Made by a program: the position numbers and the translations under genes. 24,790 nucleotides of DNA from a virus: positions 1-24,790 of the IMG/VR virus record IMGVR_UViG_3300038436_000150. One strand, written 5' to 3'. The notes under the pieces were generated by a model, which did no database searches, was not told the DNA's origin, and was given only the letters and a program-made list of their open reading frames with translations. Positions 1 to 7,288 of the stretch are shown piece after piece. The first letter of the stretch is position 1. Every line of letters starts with the position of its first letter.

Positions 1-206
1 AGGCCAGGGAGCGGGAGCAGAAACTGAAACTACGGATCGAGGGGAACTGCACCGCGATCCGGACGGGCCTCAACACGGCGCTGACCCCGGTGCATGAGTT
101 GGCCGTGCCACAGCTCGCCGAGCAGATGGATGAACTGGTGAGCGCCTGGGCGGAATTGCAGGCGACCATGAGCGAGATCGCAAGGCTTACGCGGGAGCTG
201 GCCTGA
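1..206 (+). CDS. Partial phage protein of unknown function, 3' end only
   Basis: An open frame enters from the left edge (codons start at base 3) and ends at TGA 204-206, giving about 67 residues. The visible part is helical and charged, with a start such as ARERE and an end at TRELA, and has heptad-like leucines suggesting a coiled coil. Its TGA overlaps the ATG of the small terminase gene (TGATG), so the two are probably translationally coupled. Mu and its relatives carry several small proteins just before the terminase genes, and this could be one of them. I do not recognise the family, and the N-terminus is missing. Confidence 0.6.
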   Translation, partial: AREREQKLKLRIEGNCTAIRTGLNTALTPVHELAVPQLAEQMDELVSAWAELQATMSEIARLTRELA

Positions 207-721
207 TGGCTGCCAAGGGCGACAAGGCGCGGCTCTACGACGTGGCCTTCCGCATGTACACGGCGGACGGCAAGAGCCTCACCGAGATCGAGGCCGCCCT
301 GGGGGTGAGCCGCCAGACCCTCTCCGCCTGGAAGGCGGATACCCTTCGGCCGGACCAGGACATGGACGATTGGGATCTGGCCCGCCGTCAGAAGCGGAGC
401 AACGTGGCCCGGCTGCGGGCCTTGTTCGACCGGGAGCTGACCGCCCTGGAGGAAGCCCAACCCGGCACCCTGGCCGGCGGCAGCCTGGACGGGATCACTA
501 AGCTGGGCACCCTGGTCCAGCGTTGGGAGGCGGCCGAGGTCGCCGGCGCCGGCATCGACCGCCCGGCCCTGTTCCTGGAAAATCTGCAATGGCTGGCCGC
601 CTGGCTGCGGGAGCACGATCCCGAGGGCCTCAAGGTGCTGGCCAACAACTTCGACGCCCTGACCCTGGCCTTCAAGATGGAGTGCCTCAACACCGGAGCG
701 GCCAATGGCGGCAATGCGTAA
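206..721 (+). CDS. Putative phage terminase small subunit (HTH DNA-binding)
   Basis: This is a 171-residue protein. Residues about 25-45 form a helix-turn-helix (SLTEIEAALGVSRQTLSAWK) of the kind that begins many small terminases of Mu-like phages (DUF1804/DUF3486-type). It is followed by a DDWDLARR segment and a helical C-terminal region. The expected role is recognition of phage DNA and loading of the large terminase for headful packaging. The ATG at 206 overlaps the previous stop and has GGAG upstream. Its 3' end overlaps the large terminase start at 705. The assignment rests on the HTH and on position directly before the large subunit; the exact Pfam family is not certain. Confidence 0.7.
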   Translation: MAAKGDKARLYDVAFRMYTADGKSLTEIEAALGVSRQTLSAWKADTLRPDQDMDDWDLARRQKRSNVARLRALFDRELTALEEAQPGTLAGGSLDGITKLGTLVQRWEAAEVAGAGIDRPALFLENLQWLAAWLREHDPEGLKVLANNFDALTLAFKMECLNTGAANGGNA

Positions 722-2285
722 AAAGCCGGTCCTCAGCGAGGGCCAATACGACAAGCAGGTTGCCGAGCTGCGCCGCTGGGTGGCTGAGTCGGTATCGCCC
801 TTTGCCGACGACACCCCGGAGCGGAAGCGGGAGCGCATCGAGCGCAGCCGCCGTGACAAGCTCTTCTTCATGGCCACCTACCTTCCCCACTACTTCACCA
901 CGGCCTTCGGCGATTTCCACCGGGAGTGGGCACGGATCGCCGACCTTAAAGACTGCTTCGCCCTAGTGGGCGCGCCGCGCGAGCATGCCAAGTCCACCTT
1001 CTTCACCTTCGGCGATCCGTTGCACGTGATCTGCCATGGCCTGATCAAATTCGGCTTGATCGTCTCGGGCACTCACGAGCAGGCCCAGGGCTTCACGGTA
1101 GCGATCAAGGTGGAACTGGAAGAGAACCCCCGGCTGCGCCACGACTTCGGCGATCTCAGAACTAAGAGCTGGAGCGACGACGACTTCCGGACCAAGAACG
1201 GCATCTGGCTGCTGGCGCGTGGCCGCAAGGACAAGGTGCGCGGCCTCAAGAACGGCCCGCACCGGCCGGACTACGTGCGCTTCGACGACATGGAAAACGA
1301 CGAGAACGTCGAGAACCCGCGCCTGGTCAAACGGCTGATCTCCTGGATTCGCGGCACAGTGCTCGGCTCCATGGGCAAGGGCTACAAGGCCCTGATGGTG
1401 GGCAACCTCTTCCATCCGCGCTCGGCCATCTCGCAGTTGATCGCGATCACCGACGAGGAGAGCGGTGCACCGCTCTACTTCTCCAAGGTCTACGACGCCA
1501 TCCTGGACGAAGGCACTCCCAACGAGCGGCCTCTCTGGCCTGCCAACTGGCCCATGGAACGGCTGCTGGCCAAGAAGCGCGACATGGGCAGCTTCGACTT
1601 CAACCGCGAGATGCGCAACAAGGTGGCGGTGGAGGACAGCCCCTTCCCGGAGGAACAGGCCAGGAGCTACGAACGCATCCACCTGGTCGAGCGCAAGCTG
1701 CTGGTGGCCACGGCGGTCGATCCCTCGGCCAAGGCCGGCGAGAACAACGATTTCCGGGCCGTGGTCACCTTCGGCCTCGATCTCGGCGAGATGGTTTTCT
1801 ACTGCCTTCATGCCTGGATCAAGAAGCGGAGCGTCGGCGAGATGTTCGCCGCTGCCTATGCCCAGCACGACCAGTACGGCAGCGCGCAGGCCTTTATCGA
1901 AGAGAACATGCTCAAGGACTTCTTGCACGAGGCGATCCAGAATTACGCCAAACAGGCGGGCCGTTACCTGCCCTGGGCACCGGTGCAGCACAACACCAAC
2001 AAGGAAGGCCGCATCGTCGGCACCTGCGCCTATCTGTGGGAATACGGCAAGATTAGCTTCGAGCGCGGCCACTCCGACCAGGACCGCCTGCGGGAGCAGT
2101 TCATCTACCTCCTCACCCCCTCGGTCAACGACGACGGCCCGGACGCGGCCGAGATGGCGATCAGCGGCTTGCAGGCCGGGGGGTTCGTGCCGCGGATACA
2201 GTCCGCCGGCCAAGCACGGCGTGCGAGCGGGTTTGGTGATTTCTCTGGCATTGCCGGCCGGCGTGACACTGCGGGGTACATGTAA
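705..2285 (+). CDS. Phage terminase large subunit (Mu gp28-like packaging ATPase/nuclease)
   Basis: A 526-residue packaging motor protein. The ATPase half shows a deviant Walker A (GAPREHAKST, residues 89-98; the usual GK is AK, as in other Mu gp28-like proteins) and a Walker B (RFDDME, 192-197). The nuclease half shows an early Asp in VATAVDPS (D339), acidic residues in FIEENM (399-400) and a late DDGPDAAEMA motif (476-485) typical of the RNase H-like terminase nuclease. It cuts concatemeric or integrated phage DNA and drives it into the prohead through the portal. The start at 705 has GGAG seven bases upstream; ATG 714 is an alternative. It overlaps the small subunit gene by 17 bases, and the portal gene starts directly after its stop. 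Confidence 0.93.
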   Translation: MAAMRKKPVLSEGQYDKQVAELRRWVAESVSPFADDTPERKRERIERSRRDKLFFMATYLPHYFTTAFGDFHREWARIADLKDCFALVGAPREHAKSTFFTFGDPLHVICHGLIKFGLIVSGTHEQAQGFTVAIKVELEENPRLRHDFGDLRTKSWSDDDFRTKNGIWLLARGRKDKVRGLKNGPHRPDYVRFDDMENDENVENPRLVKRLISWIRGTVLGSMGKGYKALMVGNLFHPRSAISQLIAITDEESGAPLYFSKVYDAILDEGTPNERPLWPANWPMERLLAKKRDMGSFDFNREMRNKVAVEDSPFPEEQARSYERIHLVERKLLVATAVDPSAKAGENNDFRAVVTFGLDLGEMVFYCLHAWIKKRSVGEMFAAAYAQHDQYGSAQAFIEENMLKDFLHEAIQNYAKQAGRYLPWAPVQHNTNKEGRIVGTCAYLWEYGKISFERGHSDQDRLREQFIYLLTPSVNDDGPDAAEMAISGLQAGGFVPRIQSAGQARRASGFGDFSGIAGRRDTAGYM

Positions 2286-3755
2286 ATGGCATCCGAAGAT
2301 CTGCGCAAAGAGATCGCCACCATTGGCAAAGACCCGTGGGTCATCACCTTTGGCGGCGTGCTGCGCAACCAGGACGATACCCTGCTCACCAGGGGCGGCG
2401 GCAAGGGGCTCAAGATCTACGACGAGATCGAGCGGGACTGCCACGCCTTTGCGGTGCTGCAAAAACGCAAACTGGCGGTGATCGCCCGCGAATGGCAGGT
2501 TGTGCCCGCCTCTGACAGCACCCTGGATAAGCAGGCCGCCGATTTGGTCAAGCGGCAGCTCGGCAACCTCAAGTTCGACCAGGTCTGCCTGAAGCTGCTG
2601 GACGCCACCCTCAAGGGCTACAGCGTGGGCGAGGTCATCTGGGAGACCGATGGCTCGGAGATCGTGGCCAGCCGGGTCAAGGTGAAGCCGCAGCGCCGCT
2701 TTGTCTTCGACGAGAATCAGGAGCCCCGCCTGTTGACCCAGGCCGATCTGATTACCGGCGAGCCGCTGCCGCCGCGCAAGTTCATCGTCCACCGCTACGG
2801 CGAGAAGGATGATGACAACCCCTACGGCCTGGGCCTCGGCCACAAGCTCTTCTGGCCTGTCCTGTTCAAACGCCAGGACATCACCTTCTGGCTCACCTTC
2901 GTGGATAAATTCGCCTCGCCCACGGCCGTGGGCGAATACCCTGCCGGCACCAGCGACGCGGACCAGAAGAAGCTGCTGGCCGCGCTCTCGTCCATTGCCT
3001 CCGAGGCGGGGATTGCCATACCCCAAGGGATGCTGGTCCGCTTCCTGGAGGCGGCCAGGTCCGGTTCCATCGACACCTACGAACGGCTTGCCCGCTACAT
3101 GGACGAACAGATCAGCGAATGCGTGCTGGGCGAAACCCTCTCCACCAACGTCGGCACCGTGGGCAGCAAGGCCGCCTCCCAGACCCACAACGAGGTGCGC
3201 ACGGAGCTGAGCAAGGCTGACGGGGATCTGCTCTCCGATACCCTCAACGAGACCCTGGTCCGCTGGATCGTGGAGCTGAACCTGCCGGGCGCCGGCCTGC
3301 CCAAGGTGTGGCGCGACTTTACCGAGGCCGACGATCTCAAGCTCCGCTCCGAGCGGGATAAAAACCTGACCGAGATGGGCTTTGAACCGGATGAGCAGTA
3401 CATCAGCGACACCTACGGCGGCAAGTGGGTGAAAAAACAGGCCGCGTCCCCGTCTTTATCGCCAGTGGCGGCGGCGCAGTTCGCCGAGCCCGGCCGGCCT
3501 GGTTTTACCAGCGACCAGCAGGCTATCGAGGGGCTGGCGGATGCCGCTCTGGTCGAGGCCGATCTCTCCGGCAACGAGGCGAAACTGCTGGCCGCCATCC
3601 AGGGCGCGACCAGCTACGAGGATGCCATGGAGAAACTGCTGGCCCTCTGGCCGGAACTGACCATGGACGATATGGCGGCGGCGTTGGAGCCGGCCCTGCT
3701 CAGCGCCGGGCTGTTCGGACAATACCGGGCCGGCAAGGACACGGGTAATGACTGA
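2286..3755 (+). CDS. Phage portal protein (DUF935, Mu gp29-like)
   Basis: A 489-residue portal subunit of the DUF935 family. Characteristic pieces are GYSVGEVIWE (111-120), the RQDITFWLTFVDKFASP stretch (196-212) and LGETLSTNVGTVGSKAA (281-297), which resembles the conserved LGQTLT...GSxA region of Mu gp29. It should form the dodecameric ring at the head vertex through which DNA enters and leaves. The ATG follows the terminase TAA with no gap, so translation is likely coupled. The C-terminal 80 residues are Ala-rich and acidic and may hold the site for terminase or head-completion proteins. The end overlaps the MuF gene by 8 bases. Confidence 0.93.
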   Translation: MASEDLRKEIATIGKDPWVITFGGVLRNQDDTLLTRGGGKGLKIYDEIERDCHAFAVLQKRKLAVIAREWQVVPASDSTLDKQAADLVKRQLGNLKFDQVCLKLLDATLKGYSVGEVIWETDGSEIVASRVKVKPQRRFVFDENQEPRLLTQADLITGEPLPPRKFIVHRYGEKDDDNPYGLGLGHKLFWPVLFKRQDITFWLTFVDKFASPTAVGEYPAGTSDADQKKLLAALSSIASEAGIAIPQGMLVRFLEAARSGSIDTYERLARYMDEQISECVLGETLSTNVGTVGSKAASQTHNEVRTELSKADGDLLSDTLNETLVRWIVELNLPGAGLPKVWRDFTEADDLKLRSERDKNLTEMGFEPDEQYISDTYGGKWVKKQAASPSLSPVAAAQFAEPGRPGFTSDQQAIEGLADAALVEADLSGNEAKLLAAIQGATSYEDAMEKLLALWPELTMDDMAAALEPALLSAGLFGQYRAGKDTGND

Positions 3756-4998
3756 ACTTGAACTCAAACCGTTGCCCATGGCCGAAGCGCAAACCTTCTG
3801 GCGCGACAAGGTGCTGCTCGGCCCCGGCCAGTTCAATCGCCTGGCCGCCGAGGCCAAGCTCAAGGCATTCGCCATCTCGGGCATTGCCAAGGGTGACGAG
3901 CTGACCACGGTGTACAACGCCATCGGCAAGGCCATCGACCAGGGCATCACCTTCGAGCAGTTCAAGGCCGAGTGCGGCGACATCTTCGAGCGCCGTGGCT
4001 GGACCGGCAAGCGGGCCTGGCGGGTGGACAACATCTTTCGCACCAACATTCAGACCGCTTACAACGTGGGCCGCTACCAGCAGCTCGCCGGCATGACCGA
4101 TGCCTTTCCCTTCTGGAAGTACAGCGCGGTCAATGATTCCCGCACCAGGCCCACTCACCTGGCCATGAACGGCAAGGTCTATCCGGCCGGCCACCCTTTC
4201 TGGGATACCTGGTATCCGCCCAACGGGTACCGCTGCCGCTGCTCGGTGATCCCGCTTACCGCCAGCCAGGTGAAGAGCCGTGGTCTCACGGTGGAGACCG
4301 ACATCCCGGAGCTGATCGAGCCCATTGATCCGCTCACCGGCAACAAGATGCCGGCCATGCAGCTCATGCCCGATCCAGGCTTTGCCTACCATCCTGGGAA
4401 GACGGCATGGGGCGGAATGATGGAGGCGAGCACCCGCGGCGTGTTCCGTGACCTGCCTCATCTCCATGGCCCGGCCGACTTCCGGCGCCGGGCGCTTGAG
4501 AACGTGCGGCCGGCCGACCTCCCGGATTTGACCGAGGAGATGCTTTTGCCGGCCGGCCAAGGCGCTGCTTTCTATCAGGCTGAGTTCCTGCGGCGCTATG
4601 GCGAGGAGCAGGTGCTGCGCGACGCGGCCGGCGAACCGGTGATCCTCTCCTTGCGGTCATTTTTGGCGGACAAGACACCGGGCGCGGAGCCGGCCTGGAA
4701 ATTCGAGAAGCCGGGCCACGGCGAGACGATACCGCTGCTGGCTGATCTGATCGACCAACCGTTCGAGATATGGCTCACGCCACAGCGGGATGAGCAGACC
4801 GGCCGGGTGCGGTTGGCCAAACGTTATGTCGGGCTCTGGAAGACGGAAGACAAAGCGCGGGTCGGCGGGCTCGCGGTTTTCGAGGTGGCTGACGGAGTGT
4901 TCCAGGGGGTGACGGCCTTTGCGCCGCTGAGAAAAGGAAAGCCCGACCTCCGCTACCTGGAGCAGCAGCGGCGCGGGCTTCTGTTGTTCGGACGGTGA
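3748..4998 (+). CDS. Minor head protein MuF (SPP1 gp7 family) with C-terminal PBECR2-like toxin domain
   Basis: A 416-residue protein with two parts. Residues about 60-175 carry the MuF/SPP1 gp7 signature: FRTNIQTAYNVGRY (97-110), WKYSAVNDSRTRPTH (123-137), NGKVYPAGHPFWD (141-153) and PPNGYRCRCSV (157-167). This domain sits near the portal in the head. Residues about 275-416 resemble the phage barnase/EndoU/ColicinE5-D/RelE-like nuclease fold PBECR2, with IPLLADLIDQPFEIWL (328-343), RLAKRYVGLW (355-364), a FEV...GVTAF strand pair and a final RRGLLLFGR. Such fusions are known in Mu-like phages and suggest a nuclease ejected with the DNA. The domain call is from pattern recognition only, and catalytic residues are not identified. 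AAGGA lies before the ATG. Confidence 0.88.
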   Translation: MTELELKPLPMAEAQTFWRDKVLLGPGQFNRLAAEAKLKAFAISGIAKGDELTTVYNAIGKAIDQGITFEQFKAECGDIFERRGWTGKRAWRVDNIFRTNIQTAYNVGRYQQLAGMTDAFPFWKYSAVNDSRTRPTHLAMNGKVYPAGHPFWDTWYPPNGYRCRCSVIPLTASQVKSRGLTVETDIPELIEPIDPLTGNKMPAMQLMPDPGFAYHPGKTAWGGMMEASTRGVFRDLPHLHGPADFRRRALENVRPADLPDLTEEMLLPAGQGAAFYQAEFLRRYGEEQVLRDAAGEPVILSLRSFLADKTPGAEPAWKFEKPGHGETIPLLADLIDQPFEIWLTPQRDEQTGRVRLAKRYVGLWKTEDKARVGGLAVFEVADGVFQGVTAFAPLRKGKPDLRYLEQQRRGLLLFGR

Positions 4999-5087
4999 CC
5001 TGGCTGGCTCACGGCCAGGCTCACAGACGCCCGTTTGGCGGGGTGGCCCCCCTTGGCGCCCATGATCCGAACATGAGGGAATTTACC
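4999..5087 (+). other. Non-coding spacer with small hairpins between MuF and gpG genes
   Basis: This is the longest gap in the head operon. It contains CCTGGC (4999-5004) pairing with GCCAGG (5014-5019), a direct duplication of GGCTCAC around the same place, and a G/C-run hairpin (GGGG-TGG-CCCC, 5040-5050). There is no T-run, so it does not look like a normal intrinsic terminator. It may be a remnant of a lost gene or an RNA processing/attenuation site. Everything said about its role is inference. Confidence 0.4.
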
Positions 5088-5228
5088 ATGACGGCGGGGC
5101 GAAAGTCAAATCGAGGCGGAAACGGCCCTAGGATTGAAAAACGGCACTATGGCGACCCGAGGCATGACGAGGGGGGCAATCGTCAAGTCTGGGCAGTTAT
5201 AAACGGTTTATGGGCGGGGTTTCACTGA
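5088..5228 (+). CDS. Possible small basic protein, 46 aa, function unknown
   Basis: An ATG at 5088 has GAGGGA eight bases upstream, and the frame runs 46 codons to TGA 5226-5228. That stop overlaps the ATG of the gpG gene (TGATG), as seen at several real junctions in this phage. The product is basic and Gly/Arg/Asn-rich in its first half (MTAGRKSNRGGNGPRIEKRH) with a hydrophobic tail ending WAGFH. The frame stays open upstream to a GTG at 4995, but that start has no better ribosome binding site. I recognise no family. It could be a genuine accessory gene or a fortuitous ORF filling an otherwise empty spacer. Confidence 0.35.
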   Translation: MTAGRKSNRGGNGPRIEKRHYGDPRHDEGGNRQVWAVINGLWAGFH

Positions 5229-5749
5229 TGAGCGGTATCAGCATCGTCACCATCGATAAAGGGGCGGCATCCTTCGTGGCCGGTTTCGTTGCCCGAGCCG
5301 GCGATCTGAAACCGCTGCATGGCCGCATTGCCATGCTGATGGAAGCGAGCATCCGCGAGAACTTCGAGGCCGGCGGCCGGCCCACCAAGTGGAAGGTGAG
5401 CCGGCGGGCCAGGGCGCAGCGCGGCCAGACTTTGCGGGACACCAACCGGCTGATGAACTCCATCAACGGCAGGGGGGATGCGGATAAGGCCGTGGCGGGT
5501 ACCAGCGATATCCGTGCTCGGGTTCTCCATTTCGGTGCCCGGCGCGGCCAGTTCGGCACGGTCCAGGCAGCGGTGAAGGCCCATATCCGAACCATGCGGG
5601 GCAAGGAACAGAAGGTGCGGGCACACACCAGGGCGCAGCCGTTGCCCTGGGGCAATATCCCGGCCCGCGAGTTCGTGCTGTTGCAGCGGGACGATCTGAC
5701 AGAAATCAAGAACATGGTGGGGGCCTACCTCACCGGGAGGAGCGCATGA
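5228..5749 (+). CDS. Virion morphogenesis / tail completion protein (Mu gpG-like)
   Basis: A 173-residue protein from the ATG at 5228; a start at 5210 would add MGGVSL, but the TGATG overlap favours 5228. It has the features of the phage virion morphogenesis family (Mu gpG, phage_tail_S): an N-terminal helical part with SIRENFEAGGRP and a WKVSRRARAQRGQTLRDTNRLMNSIN core, where the 'L.dtGrL..Si' pattern is conserved in the family. A later PAREFVLL segment matches the family's 'PaRpFLg' motif. In Mu-like phages the protein sits between MuF and the protease and helps to join heads and tails. Its end overlaps the protease ATG by four bases. Confidence 0.85.
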   Translation: MSGISIVTIDKGAASFVAGFVARAGDLKPLHGRIAMLMEASIRENFEAGGRPTKWKVSRRARAQRGQTLRDTNRLMNSINGRGDADKAVAGTSDIRARVLHFGARRGQFGTVQAAVKAHIRTMRGKEQKVRAHTRAQPLPWGNIPAREFVLLQRDDLTEIKNMVGAYLTGRSA

Positions 5750-6873
5750 GCACGAAGATGGAGATATTCAAACCCGGAAAACACACGGCTATGAACGGCC
5801 GGACCCTGGACTTCACCGAGGCGGATATGAAGGCCACGGTGGCGGCCTATGACCCGGCGAAATTCCAGGCGCCGCTGGTCATCGGTCACCCGACCATGGA
5901 TGCCCCGGCATACGGCTGGGTCGATTCCCTGTCGTATGCGGAGCAGACCATGCTCGCCGATCCCATCGACGTGGATGCGGCCTTCGCCGAGATGGTCAAC
6001 TCCGGCCGCTTCAAGAAAGTGAGCGCCAGCTTCTATCTGCCGGACGCTCCCAATAACCCGGTGCCGGGCGTGTACTACCTGCGGCACGTCGGTTTCCTCG
6101 GCGCTCAGGCCCCGGCGGTGAAGGGGTTGAGGCCGGTCTCGTTCGCCGCCTCCGAGGAAGGGGTGGTCGAGTTCGGCGATTGGGCCGACCGGGTCGAGGC
6201 CGGGCTTTTCCGTAAACTGCGCGAATGGATCATTAGCAAATTCGGCGTGGAAGAGGCCGACAAGGCGCTTCCGGGCTGGGACGTTGACGTTGTCCAGACC
6301 GAGGCGGCAAAGCCCGATCCGGACACCGAGGCAGGCGTCGCGCCAGCGTACGCCGAAGGGCAACACCATAACAAGGAGGATCGGAACATGCCGACACAGG
6401 AAGAGCTGGCCGCCAAGGAAGCGGCGCTGAAACAGCAGGAAGCCTCGTTCGCCGAGCGCGAGACGAAACTGCGGGAGGGGGAAAGAAAGGCTTTGCATCA
6501 GGAGCACCTGGTCTTTGCCGAGGGCTTGGTGAAGGAAGGCAAGCTGCTGCCGGCCAAGAAGGAACAGGCAGTGGCGCTGCTCGATTTCGCCGCCGGCATC
6601 GAAGGCGGGCAGGTGATCGAGTTCGGCGAGGGGGACGGTAAGAAGAGCCTGCCCGTCGCCGAGTTGTTCAAGGATTTTTTGACCGACCAGCCCAAGATCG
6701 TGGAGTTCGGCGAGGTGGCGAAGCCGGGAGGTGAAGGCGCCACCGCCGAGTTCGCCGCGGCCCCCGGCTTTGCCGTCGATGCGGCCGGGCTGGAACTGCA
6801 CAACAAGGCTCTCGCCTATCAGGCAGGCCATCCCGGCGTTGAGTACCTGGCCGCGGTGAAGGCCGTATCGTAA
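5746..6873 (+). CDS. Prohead protease (Mu gpI-like) with fused scaffold region
   Basis: A 375-residue protein of the Mu gpI family. The N-terminal protease domain (about 1-130) has VIGHP (45-49), KKVSASFYL (90-98, with candidate catalytic Ser93 or Ser95), LRHVGFLGAQAPAVKGL (112-128, candidate His114) and the family-typical 'GAxxPAVKGL' end. Residues about 215-245 are strongly coiled-coil (AAKEAALKQQEASFAERETK), as expected of a scaffold. The C-terminal region is acidic/Ala-rich. The protein would direct prohead assembly and then cleave scaffold. A nested in-frame start at 6388 probably makes scaffold alone, as gene Z does within gene I of Mu. The start overlaps gpG (ATGA). The next gene follows after 31 bases. 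Confidence 0.9.
   Translation: MSTKMEIFKPGKHTAMNGRTLDFTEADMKATVAAYDPAKFQAPLVIGHPTMDAPAYGWVDSLSYAEQTMLADPIDVDAAFAEMVNSGRFKKVSASFYLPDAPNNPVPGVYYLRHVGFLGAQAPAVKGLRPVSFAASEEGVVEFGDWADRVEAGLFRKLREWIISKFGVEEADKALPGWDVDVVQTEAAKPDPDTEAGVAPAYAEGQHHNKEDRNMPTQEELAAKEAALKQQEASFAERETKLREGERKALHQEHLVFAEGLVKEGKLLPAKKEQAVALLDFAAGIEGGQVIEFGEGDGKKSLPVAELFKDFLTDQPKIVEFGEVAKPGGEGATAEFAAAPGFAVDAAGLELHNKALAYQAGHPGVEYLAAVKAVS
6373..6387 (+). promoter_or_regulatory. Internal ribosome binding site for nested scaffold gene
   Basis: AAGGAGGA at 6373-6380 is a full-strength Shine-Dalgarno sequence, seven bases before an in-frame ATG at 6388. It is as strong as the sites before the independent capsid genes nearby, although it lies inside the protease reading frame. 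This is direct sequence evidence for a second translation start. Confidence 0.8.
6388..6873 (+). CDS. Nested head scaffolding protein (in-frame start in protease gene)
   Basis: From the internal ATG the same reading frame gives 161 residues, beginning MPTQEELAAKEAALKQQEAS. It consists of a long charged coiled coil and an acidic/Ala-rich C-terminal part that likely binds capsid. In Mu (I/Z) and lambda (C/Nu3) scaffold is made the same way, from an internal start in the protease gene, so the arrangement fits established biology. It lacks the protease residues Ser93/95 and His114. The product is expected to fill the prohead and be removed by the longer protein. Expression of the short form is inferred from the ribosome binding site only. 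Confidence 0.75.
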   Translation: MPTQEELAAKEAALKQQEASFAERETKLREGERKALHQEHLVFAEGLVKEGKLLPAKKEQAVALLDFAAGIEGGQVIEFGEGDGKKSLPVAELFKDFLTDQPKIVEFGEVAKPGGEGATAEFAAAPGFAVDAAGLELHNKALAYQAGHPGVEYLAAVKAVS

Positions 6874-6904
6874 CACCATCAATCAACCGTAAGGAGTAAC
6901 CATC

Positions 6905-7249
6905 ATGAGCAAACAGTCATTGTCCCTTTACTCGCTGGCGCTGGCCGCCAGCGGTGCCATTGCCGAGGCGCGGTTCGTCACGCCTGCCGGCGCCCAGGCC
7001 GGAGCCGGCGTCAACACCCTGGGGGTCAGCCAGTTCGAAGCGGCCGACACCGAGACGGTAACGGTGAGCGTGATTGGCACCGCCATCGTCGAGACCGGCG
7101 GCGCCGTAGCTGCCGGTGGGTTGGTCGAATCCGACGCCAGCGGTCGGGCGATTGCCAAGGCGACCGGTGTCGCCGCTGCCCGTGCATTGCCGGGCCAGTC
7201 CTCGGCCGGCGCCGGCGAGTTCATCGAAGTGCTGTTGATCGCCAACTGA
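6905..7249 (+). CDS. Capsid decorator/cement protein (DUF2190-like)
   Basis: A 114-residue protein rich in Ala, Gly, Val and Thr, with a beta-rich pattern. The opening segment about GAIAEARFVTPAGAQAGAG, repeated VT...V strands and VAAGGLVESDASGRAIAKATG resemble DUF2190/cement proteins that are encoded directly before the major capsid gene in many phages. It likely trimerises on the capsid surface and stabilises the shell. The ATG at 6905 has AAGGAG nine bases upstream. The next gene, major capsid, follows after 39 bases, which agrees with the usual decorator-capsid order. Confidence 0.8.
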   Translation: MSKQSLSLYSLALAASGAIAEARFVTPAGAQAGAGVNTLGVSQFEAADTETVTVSVIGTAIVETGGAVAAGGLVESDASGRAIAKATGVAAARALPGQSSAGAGEFIEVLLIAN

Positions 7250-7288
7250 ATATGAACCTGATCATCTGATCACAATGGAGGAATGACC

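Noticed and set aside
963-3188. 741-residue minus-strand open frame opposite terminase and portal
   Set aside because: It is antisense to two clearly recognisable genes. Long antisense frames are common in GC-rich DNA because stop codons are rare there. It has no recognisable domain.
5725-6882. 385-residue minus-strand frame opposite the protease/scaffold gene
   Set aside because: It mirrors a confident gene and has no ribosome site or domain; the same applies to other long minus-strand frames at 7262-8284, 8175-9419, 15463-16623 and 16726-18387.
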